From NCBI GenBank assembly GCA_938040325.1, contig CALHXW010000001.1:1-46847 (forward strand): DNA of 46,847 bases, read 5' to 3'. Source of the DNA: an uncultured bacterium. Lineage in GTDB: Bacteria; Myxococcota_A; UBA9042; PHBI01. Numbering within the stretch: the stretch's first letter is position 1; every line of letters begins with the position of its first letter. Below are positions 22,259 through 29,809 of this stretch, piece after piece. The notes beneath the pieces are model-generated. The model worked only from the letters and a program-made list of their open reading frames with translations, did not search any database and was not told where the DNA came from. The position numbers were made by a program, and so were the translations under genes.

Positions 22259-23898
22259 AGCCCGTCGGGATCGGGCGGCGACGGCAGCTCGGCGACCGCG
22301 ACGCCGCGCAGCCACTCGCCAAAGGCACGCATCGCGCGGGTTGCCTCTGGCAGAAGTCCTTGCACCGTCGACTCCTGGCGACGCGCGAGTCGGTAGAGCG
22401 ACGCGTTGTTGAGCTCAGCCACCTGCACGCCCTCGTGCCATGGTGACGCATCCTTGAGCTCCCCGCCGGCGGCGAGCACATCATGGTTGGCTGCGCGCTG
22501 AAGCTGTCCGGCGATGGCCGCGGACTGCCCGCTGAGGACCAGTCCTTCCTCCGAGATGGGGACCCACTGGTCGGGTTCGTCGTCTGGGCGACAGAGCCAC
22601 AGCGGCGGAGGCCGCTGATCCGTCAGCCAGAGGTCGGCATGGCCAACGCTACTGAGCTGGACCGAACGGACCTTTGGCATCAACGAACCGTACAGGTCGA
22701 GCGCCTCCAGCCGCTCTTGGTAGCGGCGAAGCGCCTCGCGGTAGCGCGCGATCTCCTGGCGACGCGCGACAACACCCGCGACCAAGCGCGGTGGCGTGTC
22801 GACCACCCACGGCGAGGACGCAGCAGACGCCAGCACCCCCTCACGGGTTGCGTCCACCGCCGCCTCCGCTTGCGATAGCACGGACTCGAAGCGCTCGACG
22901 GCCGCTAGGCGCCGATCCAGCGCCTCGCCGAGGTCGTCACCATCCGACGGCCGACAGAGCGCACCCCACGCCGCGCGCAGCCCGTCGCGTGTGGAAGGAG
23001 CCACCAGAGACTCCAGCGCACGTCGAACGATCACGCGGACGTCCCGTTCAGACCCACCGGGGTCGCCGAAGCAGCGCTCAAGCAGGAGCACATCCACGGC
23101 CGCAACCGCGCGACGACCGCTGGTGTAAGCCGCGGTTCGCAGCAGCTGACCCGCCCACCGCCAGCGCCGATCACTCCCTTCGACACCTGCTTCACGAAGC
23201 GCGTGTCGGATCGACACCACAGCCTCCCGGATGGCGCTCGGCACCGTCACGGTCTCCGCGCCAGTCCGGATCTCGGCGAGCTGTGCCAACGTCAGCGCTG
23301 CGCCCTCCGGCGCTGCAAACCCGCGCTGGGGCTCGAAGACCATCGCGGAGAATGCATCATCGTCGGCGATGGGCGGGACCGCTGCTCGCACCAGGAACCG
23401 GTCATAGAGCGCCCCCAAGCCACCGGCGGCGTCCGGCAGCTCATTGGAGGCACCGATGAGGCCAATGAGAGGCACCTCGTCGCGGTGCTTGCCATGGTGA
23501 AACACGCGCTCGTTGATGAGCGTGAGCAAGCTATTGAGGATGGCGCTGTTGGCTTTGAAGATCTCATCGACAAAGGCCACATGGGCGTCCGGAAGGTAGC
23601 CGGTCGTGACCCGGCGAAAATCCTCGGCTTTGAGACCGGGGATCGAGACCGGTCCGAAGAGCTCGTCGGGGTGGCTAAAGCGCGTCAGCAAGTAGTCGAA
23701 GAGGCGAGCATCGCTGAAACAGTCAGCGATGGCGCGCGCAAGCAGACTCTTCGCCGTCCCAGGCGGGCCGTGAAGGAAGACGTGGTGGCCGCTGAGGAGC
23801 GCAAGCAAGCAAGCCCGCGACTGCTCCTGTCGCTCGACGAACGCGTCATCGAGTGCAGCGAGGAGGTTACTGATCTGAGAGACAATCGACTCACTCAT
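22255..23898 (-). CDS. ravA: MoxR-family AAA+ ATPase, RavA-like
   Basis: A 547-residue AAA+ ATPase, slightly longer than E. coli RavA (498). Walker A is GPPGTAKSLLAR near residue 40, followed by the MoxR-type FDYLLTRFSHPDELFGPVS. Walker B is VAFVDEIFKANSAILN near 108, with sensor GLIGASNELP near 150. A helical lid follows, then a long C-terminal region ending in a beta-rich part (LWLTDQRPPPLWLCRPDDEPDQW, near 430), where E. coli RavA has its LARA and triple-helical domains. MoxR proteins with VWA partners act as metal-insertion or complex-assembly chaperones. The viaA-like gene overlaps its stop. It is divergent from the DUF1800 gene. No lysine decarboxylase or respiratory complex genes are nearby, so the client is unknown. 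Confidence 0.85.
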   Translation of the reverse strand: MSESIVSQISNLLAALDDAFVERQEQSRACLLALLSGHHVFLHGPPGTAKSLLARAIADCFSDARLFDYLLTRFSHPDELFGPVSIPGLKAEDFRRVTTGYLPDAHVAFVDEIFKANSAILNSLLTLINERVFHHGKHRDEVPLIGLIGASNELPDAAGGLGALYDRFLVRAAVPPIADDDAFSAMVFEPQRGFAAPEGAALTLAQLAEIRTGAETVTVPSAIREAVVSIRHALREAGVEGSDRRWRWAGQLLRTAAYTSGRRAVAAVDVLLLERCFGDPGGSERDVRVIVRRALESLVAPSTRDGLRAAWGALCRPSDGDDLGEALDRRLAAVERFESVLSQAEAAVDATREGVLASAASSPWVVDTPPRLVAGVVARRQEIARYREALRRYQERLEALDLYGSLMPKVRSVQLSSVGHADLWLTDQRPPPLWLCRPDDEPDQWVPISEEGLVLSGQSAAIAGQLQRAANHDVLAAGGELKDASPWHEGVQVAELNNASLYRLARRQESTVQGLLPEATRAMRAFGEWLRGVAVAELPSPPDPDGL

Positions 23899-24016
23899 GA
23901 AGGAATGGTAGCGCCGTGCGTCGATTTACACACGACGTCTCGGCCAGTGTGTGACTCTGGCCAAGACGCATTCCACTCGAGATGTCCCGGCGCGGTCTCG
24001 CACCAGGGGAGACTCC

Positions 24017-25339
24017 ATGACACGCAACGCACACACGCTCACCCTTGCCGACGCCTGCCACCTGCTGCGTCGTGCAGGACTCGGGGCGACGCCGAAGATG
24101 GCGTCGACCCTCGAAGGCAAGACCCGTGTCCAGGCGGTCGCCCTGCTGACCGCAACGTGGACGGGCAAACCCAGTAGCGCTGTGGTCCCCGCGCTGACCG
24201 CTGCCCCATCGCAGCGTGGCGGCGACCGGATGATGAAAAAGGCCGAGCGCCAGCGTCAAAAACAGCTCGGCCAGAAGCTGAGAGCGTGGTGGTTCTCTGA
24301 GCTCTGCACGACGCGTGCACCCTTTGGTGAGCGGATGACGCTGCTGTGGCACAACCACTTCACAAGCAGCCTACGCAAGGCCCGCCACGCGCCGCTGATG
24401 TACCATCAAAACGCGACGCTACGACGCCACGCCGCCGGTGACTTCGGTCAGCTGCTCAAGCAGATCGCCCGCGATCCAGCGATGGTTCTGTACCTCGACA
24501 ACCAGAGCAACCGCAAAGCCACGCCCAACGAGAACTTCGCCCGCGAGCTCCTGGAGCTGTTCACCCTCGGTGAAGGCAACTACACGGAGCACGACGTCAA
24601 AGAGGCCGCGCGCGCCTTCACCGGCTTTAAGGTGGACCGCAAGACCGGCACGTTCCGTGTGCGTCGCCGGCTCCAGGACAAGGGTGACAAGACCATCCTC
24701 GGGCGCACGGGCGCCTGGACCGGCGATGACGTGCTGACGATCCTGCTCGACCAGCCGCAGCTCGCTCGCCATATCGTTGCGCGGCTGTGGCGAGAGTTTG
24801 TGACGACGCCGTTGTCGGCGGCGACCCAGAGCGCGCTGACCAAGCACTTCGAGTCGAGCCGTCGCAACATTCGCGCGGTCGTCCGCATGATCTTGGCGCA
24901 CGACGACTTCTGGGCCCCCGCCAATCGCGGCACAGCCATCAAGTCTCCTGCCGACCTCATCGTGGGCTTGGTGAGAGCGTTTGGTGTCGAGGTCAGCGAG
25001 TACGCGACACTCGCCAAGACCTCACGTCGACTTGGCCAGGACCTCTTTCAGCCGCCCAACGTCAAGGGCTGGCCAGGCGGGACCGACTGGATCACAGCAA
25101 ACACGCTCCTCGCCCGCGACGGCTTTCTGCGCAAGGCAGTCCGCAGCGTGCCGCTCTTCGAAGCCAACAGCTGGGACGCGCTGAGTCCGTGGCTCGGCGT
25201 CACGGGCAGCAATGAAGAACTCATCGCGCGAGCGGAGACCATTCTGCTGGCCGCCCCACCGGTCGGCAGCATCGACCGCCGCAACCCACGAACTTGGCTC
25301 AAGAACCTACTCGCTGACCCCAGCTACCAGGTGATGTGA
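24017..25339 (+). CDS. DUF1800 domain protein
   Basis: A 440-residue DUF1800 protein. Diagnostic blocks are the ADACHLLRRAGLGATPK start, WWFSELCTTRAPFGERMTLLWHNHF (near residue 95), DPAMVLYLDNQSNRKATPNENFARELLELFTLGEGNYTEHDVKEAARAFTG (near 155-205) and LFQPPNVKGWPGGTDWI (near 350). The biochemical function is unknown. The family is nearly always next to a DUF1501 gene, as here (1 bp between them). Many members carry a signal peptide; this one starts directly with the domain, so its export, if any, may depend on the Tat-exported partner. The ATG at 24017 follows GGGGAGACTCC. A small inverted repeat (GGCCAG-N9-CTGGCC, 23942-23962) lies between it and the divergent ATPase gene. Confidence 0.88.
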   Translation: MTRNAHTLTLADACHLLRRAGLGATPKMASTLEGKTRVQAVALLTATWTGKPSSAVVPALTAAPSQRGGDRMMKKAERQRQKQLGQKLRAWWFSELCTTRAPFGERMTLLWHNHFTSSLRKARHAPLMYHQNATLRRHAAGDFGQLLKQIARDPAMVLYLDNQSNRKATPNENFARELLELFTLGEGNYTEHDVKEAARAFTGFKVDRKTGTFRVRRRLQDKGDKTILGRTGAWTGDDVLTILLDQPQLARHIVARLWREFVTTPLSAATQSALTKHFESSRRNIRAVVRMILAHDDFWAPANRGTAIKSPADLIVGLVRAFGVEVSEYATLAKTSRRLGQDLFQPPNVKGWPGGTDWITANTLLARDGFLRKAVRSVPLFEANSWDALSPWLGVTGSNEELIARAETILLAAPPVGSIDRRNPRTWLKNLLADPSYQVM

Positions 25340-25340
25340 G

Positions 25341-26537
25341 ATGACCGACATGAAACGACGCACCTTCCTCTCCCATCTTGGCGCGACGGCCGCCGCCACA
25401 ACCCTCGCTGGCGCTGTCGCTCACGCAGCGGCACGCAACCCGCGAGCCGCAGCGCCGGACCCAAGCGGCACGGCCGAGGGCACCCTCATCCTGATCGAGC
25501 TCGCCGGTGGCAACGACGGCCTCAACACGGTGATCCCGCTCGACCAGCTTGCCACGTACCGTCAGCTGCGGCCGCGCCTTGCCATCGAGCGAGACCAGCT
25601 GGTGCAGATCGGCGAGAGGGTCGGGCTGCACCCGTCGCTCGAGCCGCTCCATGCCCTGTTCAAGGCCGGCGAGCTGGCGGTTGTCGAGGGTGTTGGCTAC
25701 CCGAAACCCAACCGCTCCCACTTTCGGTCCATCGAGATCTGGGACACCGCGTCCGACAGCGATCGGGTCATCGACGACGGCTGGATCGCCACCGCGGTCC
25801 GCACCGATCCACGCCGGGCGCTGGATGCTCTTGTGCTGGGCGATCGCGACCCAGGGCCCATCGATGCGCCTGACCTACGGGTGCTGACCATGGACCGCCG
25901 TGAGGGCGTTCTGAATCAGGCGCGCCGCCTCACAAGCTACGAGCAAGCCAACGCCAACCCGGCGCTAGCGCACATCCTCAAGGTCCAGGGCGACGTCATC
26001 AACGCCGCGGCAAGCCTCACGCGGCGACTCCGAAAGACACCTGAGCCGGCGGGCTTCGCCAGAGACGCGTTCGGCCGCCAGATGCAGATCGTCACCCGCG
26101 TCCTGCAGAGCGGACTGGTGCTGCCGGTCGTGAAGGTCTCGATCGGCAGCTTCGACACCCACGCCAACCAGCTAGGCCGACACAAGCGGCTGCTGGAGTC
26201 CCTAGCCCAGGGCATCGCCGCCATGCGGAAGTCCCTATCGGCCAGCGGCCACTGGGCCAACACCACGTTGATGACCTACTCCGAGTTCGGACGACGCGCG
26301 ACAGAGAACCAGAGCCGCGGCACCGACCACGGCACCGCAGCAGCCCACTTTGTGATGGGCGGCCGCGTCCGTGGCGGGCTCTATGGCGAGGCGCCTCGCC
26401 TCGATCGACTCGTCAACGGCGACCTCCTGCACACGGTCGACTTCCGACGGCTCTACCGCTCGGTCGCCGACGATGTCTTGAAGGCCGACAGCCCGCGTCT
26501 GGCCGCATTCGACAAGCTCAAGCTGCTGCGCGGTTAG
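25341..26537 (+). CDS. DUF1501 domain protein with Tat signal
   Basis: This 398-residue DUF1501 protein belongs to the alkaline-phosphatase-like superfamily and is of unknown activity. The N-terminus MTDMKRRTFLSHLGATAAATTLAGAVAHA is a twin-arginine signal peptide (KRRTFL motif), so it is exported folded. The start of the mature domain (GTLILIELAGGNDGLNTVIPL) and the later FDTHANQLGRHKRLLESLAQGIAAM and YSEFGRRATENQSRGTDHGTAAAHFVMGG are signature blocks; the last contains the usual metal-ligand Asp-His pair. The ATG at 25341 lies 1 bp after the DUF1800 stop, so the two are co-translated. It ends with TAG at 26537, upstream of repeat elements E1 and E2. Confidence 0.9.
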   Translation: MTDMKRRTFLSHLGATAAATTLAGAVAHAAARNPRAAAPDPSGTAEGTLILIELAGGNDGLNTVIPLDQLATYRQLRPRLAIERDQLVQIGERVGLHPSLEPLHALFKAGELAVVEGVGYPKPNRSHFRSIEIWDTASDSDRVIDDGWIATAVRTDPRRALDALVLGDRDPGPIDAPDLRVLTMDRREGVLNQARRLTSYEQANANPALAHILKVQGDVINAAASLTRRLRKTPEPAGFARDAFGRQMQIVTRVLQSGLVLPVVKVSIGSFDTHANQLGRHKRLLESLAQGIAAMRKSLSASGHWANTTLMTYSEFGRRATENQSRGTDHGTAAAHFVMGGRVRGGLYGEAPRLDRLVNGDLLHTVDFRRLYRSVADDVLKADSPRLAAFDKLKLLRG

Positions 26538-27017
26538 CTGACATTCGCTGTGGACATCGAGCGATAGGCGCCGGTGGCAAGCGCTCGACCCGAGCTTGAG
26601 TAAGCAAGACTGCCGTCTGAAGCTGGCTGCACCAGATGAGCCATAGGGCGACTCTGAGCCGACTCCCAACCACCCGGACGCCTCGCCATGTCTTACCGAC
26701 ACCTCTGCCTAGTCCCAAATCAAGCGCTGTTTTCGAGCGAGGCGAAGGCGATGTGCTTGCCAGCGGCGTCCGCTGGACGAAGGCGATGCGTGCATCGTCG
26801 AGTTCATGTGAGCGAAGCGAACGCATGGACGTCGCTGGCGAGGTTATCGCCAAAGCCGCTGCCGGAAAGAGCGCTTGTTTTGCGGCTAGCCCCAAAGCAA
26901 GCGTTGTTTCCGGCTGCGACCTACATTCGGCCGACGTTGCTCGCAGGGCCTTCATGCGGCCGAAGCCCGTGCAAGCTCATCGCGTTCGCCTCGCTCGAAG
27001 AGAGCGCTCGTTTTGGG
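26538..27017. other. Convergent gap with two repeat elements
   Basis: This 480-bp gap lies between the convergent DUF1501 and prmC genes. The first 172 bp contain nothing recognisable. The rest is filled by elements E1 and E2 in head-to-tail contact, reaching to the prmC stop codon. Confidence 0.6.
26710..26888. mobile_element. MITE-like palindromic element E1 (full length)
   Basis: This 179-bp element runs from TAGTCCCAAATCAAGCGCT to AGCGCTTGTTTTGCGGCTA with TA at both ends. Inside, a second inverted pair (GCCAGCGGCGTCC and GGACGTCGCTGGC, 12 of 13 complementary) surrounds the central palindrome GATGCGTGCATC at 26785-26796, so the whole unit can fold into one long hairpin. It is the reverse orientation of A1. 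I see no conserved coding frame across copies. Confidence 0.75.
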
Positions 27018-27020
27018 CTA
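26887..27020. mobile_element. MITE-like element E2
   Basis: This 134-bp element runs from TAGCCCCAAAGCAAGCGTT to AGCGCTCGTTTTGGGCTA, with the orientation and interior of A1 (TTTCCGGCTGCGAC ... TTCGCCTCGCTCGAA) but a shortened middle. It shares one TA with E1. Its right-hand TA plus the adjacent C, read on the minus strand, form the TAG stop codon of prmC. Confidence 0.72.
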
Positions 27021-27902
27021 GCGTTTCATCGCGCTGACCACACGAGGGCGTCCGCCGTAGTCATCGCGGACCTGGATCGACACGAACTCGCGCTGTTGCA
27101 GATAGTTTCGTGTCGCTCGGGCTTGGGCACCGTCGCCGATCTCGATGGCGATGAACCCCCCACTCCGTAGCGAGGTTGGGGGCGTGGCTTCATCGATCAG
27201 CCGCCGAACCAAGCCCAGTCCGTCATCGTCAGGACCGACTAGGGCGCTGCGCGGCTCCCAGTCACGCACCTCGCGCATCAGTCCCGCATAGTCCCCGGGA
27301 CGAATGTAAGGCGGATTTGTGAGCACCGCGTCAAAGGGACGTCCATCGAGCTTGGCCACCAGCGGCAACAGTCCGTCAGCGTGCACAACCTCTACCCTCT
27401 CGGCGAGTCCGAGCTGCCCGATGTTGTCAGCCGCAATCCGGCAGGCTTCGGTCGACGCGTCTCCGGCGATGACCCGCGCGTCCGGGATCTCGCTTGCAAC
27501 CGCGGCCGCGATCGCACCAGAACCGGTCCCGATGTCGGCAATCGACAGCAGGCCAGCGGCGCGCTTGGCCCACGCGACCGCCTCTTCGACCAACACCTCT
27601 GTGTCTGGACGCGGAACGAGGACGCCGGGCCCGACCGCGAGGTCGAGCGTCCAAAACCCTTGCCGGCCGAGAATGTACTGCGTCGGCTCCCCGGACGCAC
27701 GACGCTTGACCAGCGCACGGTACGCGCCGCGCTCGGCCTCGCTGAGCATCCTCTCGTACTGCACGTAGAGCTGGATGCGTTCCACCTGGAGCACATCCGC
27801 AAGCAGGAGCTCTGCACACAGGCGCGCGGAGTCGATGCCTTTGGACTTAAAGAAGTCCGTCGTCCACGTCAGAATCTTGAGCACGGTCCAGGGCTGGCTC
27901 AT
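27018..27902 (-). CDS. prmC: Peptide chain release factor glutamine methyltransferase PrmC
   Basis: PrmC (HemK) N5-methylates the Gln of the GGQ motif in release factors RF1 and RF2. The 294 residues match the family (about 280). The N-terminal helical domain (1-75) is followed by YILGRQGFWTLDLAVGPGVLVPRPDTEVLVE, the SAM-binding ADIGTGSGAIAAAVA near 120, and the catalytic NPPYI near 190, which binds the substrate Gln. It overlaps thiE by 4 bp (ATGA) as the last gene of the rnj operon. Its TAG stop is supplied by repeat element E2, leaving the C-terminus GGRPRVVSAMKR. In many genomes prmC follows prfA; that is not so here. Confidence 0.94.
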   Translation of the reverse strand: MSQPWTVLKILTWTTDFFKSKGIDSARLCAELLLADVLQVERIQLYVQYERMLSEAERGAYRALVKRRASGEPTQYILGRQGFWTLDLAVGPGVLVPRPDTEVLVEEAVAWAKRAAGLLSIADIGTGSGAIAAAVASEIPDARVIAGDASTEACRIAADNIGQLGLAERVEVVHADGLLPLVAKLDGRPFDAVLTNPPYIRPGDYAGLMREVRDWEPRSALVGPDDDGLGLVRRLIDEATPPTSLRSGGFIAIEIGDGAQARATRNYLQQREFVSIQVRDDYGGRPRVVSAMKR

Positions 27903-28588
27903 TGGCGCGACTCCAAGTCGAGCGTGGTCGCGATCGCCCGCGCCCGTTCCGTTAGGCCTGCGAGACCAGCGCCGGCAGGCGTCAGCGCGCTGACCATGGC
28001 CACCGAGGTGGCACCAGCCTGAAGCGCCAGCCGCCCACGCGTCGCGTCTAGACCGCCGATCGCGACGACCGGTAACGATGACTGACCCGCTGCCTCTTGC
28101 AGGCGCGCGAGCCCGACCGTGGGATCTGGCGCGTTTTTGGTCGTTGTGTCGAACACTGGCCCGAAGCCGAGGTAGTCGACCGGCTCCTGCTGGGCTGCAA
28201 CCACCTGCTCGACCGAGTGGGTTGAGAGCCCGACGACGACCTCGGAACCGAGGAGCGTCCGCGCATCGCGAGGACTGAGATCATCCTGCCCCAAGTGCAC
28301 CCCGACCCTAACCGCATCCGCCAGTTCGGCCATGAGCACTGCGGTCAGGTCGACCCGGTCGTTGACCACAACGAGTCCGCGATAGTCGCACGCCTTCAGC
28401 CGCGCGCACACGGCGCGTGCGGCCGCCAGGCGCTCGTTGTCAGCAGCAGACTTCGCGCGCAGCTGGATGACGGTGACAGACGCATCAGCGAGAGCAGCCG
28501 CCGCGTCAGCCCACGCGCTCATAGGGACGTGCGAGTCACTCACGATCGCGTAGACCGACCCCAGCGAAACACTATTCCGATTCGTCAT
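27899..28588 (-). CDS. thiE: Thiamine phosphate synthase ThiE
   Basis: ThiE joins the thiazole and pyrimidine (HMP-PP) moieties to form thiamine phosphate. The 229-residue TIM-barrel protein has the family blocks VTVIQLRAKSA, LVVVNDRVDLTAV, GVHLGQDDLSPRDARTLLG, VGLSTHSVEQV, YLGFGPVFDTTTKN and VVAIGGLDATRG, which cover the pyrophosphate- and thiazole-binding residues. The ATG at 28588 lies inside the end of rimI (17-bp overlap). No other thiamine gene and no TPP riboswitch are in the window, so it appears to have been recruited into an RNA/translation operon. TenI-type isomerase is the alternative, but the QLRAK and VNDR motifs favour ThiE. Confidence 0.92.
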   Translation of the reverse strand: MTNRNSVSLGSVYAIVSDSHVPMSAWADAAAALADASVTVIQLRAKSAADNERLAAARAVCARLKACDYRGLVVVNDRVDLTAVLMAELADAVRVGVHLGQDDLSPRDARTLLGSEVVVGLSTHSVEQVVAAQQEPVDYLGFGPVFDTTTKNAPDPTVGLARLQEAAGQSSLPVVAIGGLDATRGRLALQAGATSVAMVSALTPAGAGLAGLTERARAIATTLDLESRQ

Positions 28589-29069
28589 TGAGCACACAAT
28601 CCATCACGATGGCGTCTTCCCCATCGCTGGCATAGTAGCGAGGCCGCAGGCCAACCGACTGAAAGCCGAGACTCAGGTAGAGCTTCAACGCTGCTCGGTT
28701 CGACCGGCGAACCTCGAGCGTGATTCGAGCCGCTTTGCTGTGCCGAGCTTGTTCGAAGAGTCGAGCCATCAGCGCCGAGCCAAACCCGCGACCGCGCCAC
28801 TCAGGATCGACAGCGATATGAAGGAGCTGGACCTCGTCAGCCACGATCCAGATGACAGCGTGCCCGATGACGGAAGCGCCGAGACTTGGGCGAAGCACGT
28901 AGCTGTAGGACCAGTCGTGACGCAGCTCCGCCTCAAAGACGTTGCGCGGCCACGGATCGGCGAACGATCGGCTCTCGACGGCCAGTACCTCGTCGAGGTC
29001 GGGAGCCATCATCGGCTCGATGAGCGCCGTGTCTGGAACCCCGCGGGACGTCGGTGGTGTTGCTGGCAT
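28572..29069 (-). CDS. rimI: Ribosomal protein-alanine N-acetyltransferase RimI-like
   Basis: A GNAT acetyltransferase of 165 residues; RimI acetylates the N-terminal Ala of ribosomal protein S18. The start of the fold is MMAPDLDEVLAVESRSFADPWPRNVFEAEL, typical of RimI. The acetyl-CoA pyrophosphate-binding segment is VDPEWRGRGFGSALMARLFEQA, then LEVRRSNRAALKLYLSLGFQSVGLRPRYYASDGEDAIVMD, a canonical RimI C-terminus. The ATG at 29069 is chosen; another at 29081 is equally possible, and the longer open frame runs into engB. It lies 38 bp after engB and overlaps thiE. The usual partner tsaB is absent. Confidence 0.85.
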   Translation of the reverse strand: MPATPPTSRGVPDTALIEPMMAPDLDEVLAVESRSFADPWPRNVFEAELRHDWSYSYVLRPSLGASVIGHAVIWIVADEVQLLHIAVDPEWRGRGFGSALMARLFEQARHSKAARITLEVRRSNRAALKLYLSLGFQSVGLRPRYYASDGEDAIVMDCVLNDESE

Positions 29070-29107
29070 GCCCGACAGCATACGTCGGCTCGTGTTGAAA
29101 CGCGCGC

Positions 29108-29809
29108 TCAAACAGCGTCGTCTGACGCGTTTGAGGGTGCGTTGCCGCCGATGGCGTCGCTCGCGGCGGGTCCATCGGGCCTCGCGACCGCGCGCGCAGC
29201 AGCCGCGTCGTTGGCGGTCTGAAGAATGACTCGCCAGACGTCCTCTCGACCACTCTTCGTCAGCCCTGAGAAGCCAATGACTTCCCTTGGCTTCAAACCC
29301 ATCGCCTTGGCGATCTGCTGAAGGCGAAGCTTGCGGCGATTGGACTTTTCCTTGTCCATCTTTGTCACGATGACGCGGCAAGGACGGCCTGTGGCCGCAA
29401 ACCACTCCAGTAGGTTGAGTTCCTCGTCCCGCGGCTCGCGGCGCGAATCCACGAGAAGGAGTGACAGCGCAAGCTGCGGCCGATCCGAGAGGTACTCTTG
29501 GATCGTCTTTCCCCACTCACGCTGCAGCGACTTCGGGGTCTTTGCCCAGCCATAGCCAGGCAGGTCCACCAGCATCACGCGCTCTTGCACATCGAAGAAG
29601 TTGATGAGCTGGGTGCGCCCAGGCGTTGACGACACCCGAGCGAGCTGCCGTCGGTTGCAGAGCGTGTTGATGAGCGTCGACTTGCCGACGTTTGACCGAC
29701 CGCAAAAGCAGATCTCGGGCAACGACGAGTGCGGCGCTTGCGACAACTTCGCAGCGGACTTCACAAACGAGACGCGACCGGGAAAGCCTGGCGGGACCTC
29801 GACCTTCAT
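29108..29809 (-). CDS. engB: Ribosome biogenesis GTPase EngB (YihA/YsxC)
   Basis: EngB is an essential GTPase for 50S assembly. The 233 residues show G1 GRSNVGKSTLIN, G2 TPGRTQLINFF, G3 DLPGYGWAK and G4 TKMDK in order; the family is usually about 200 long. The extra length is a C-terminal tail of about 30 residues (Ala/Asp-rich, ARAVARPDGPAASDAIGGN) without homology. The ATG at 29809 follows GGAGG and overlaps the rnj stop by 4 bp, coupling RNA processing and ribosome assembly genes. Confidence 0.95.
   Translation of the reverse strand: MKVEVPPGFPGRVSFVKSAAKLSQAPHSSLPEICFCGRSNVGKSTLINTLCNRRQLARVSSTPGRTQLINFFDVQERVMLVDLPGYGWAKTPKSLQREWGKTIQEYLSDRPQLALSLLLVDSRREPRDEELNLLEWFAATGRPCRVIVTKMDKEKSNRRKLRLQQIAKAMGLKPREVIGFSGLTKSGREDVWRVILQTANDAAAARAVARPDGPAASDAIGGNAPSNASDDAV

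Noticed and set aside
26518-26955. Open frames inside the repeat elements (also at 13187-13471 and 8296-8571)
   Set aside because: The same peptide is not kept in frame across copies, and shortened copies (C, E2) break it; the element looks non-coding.
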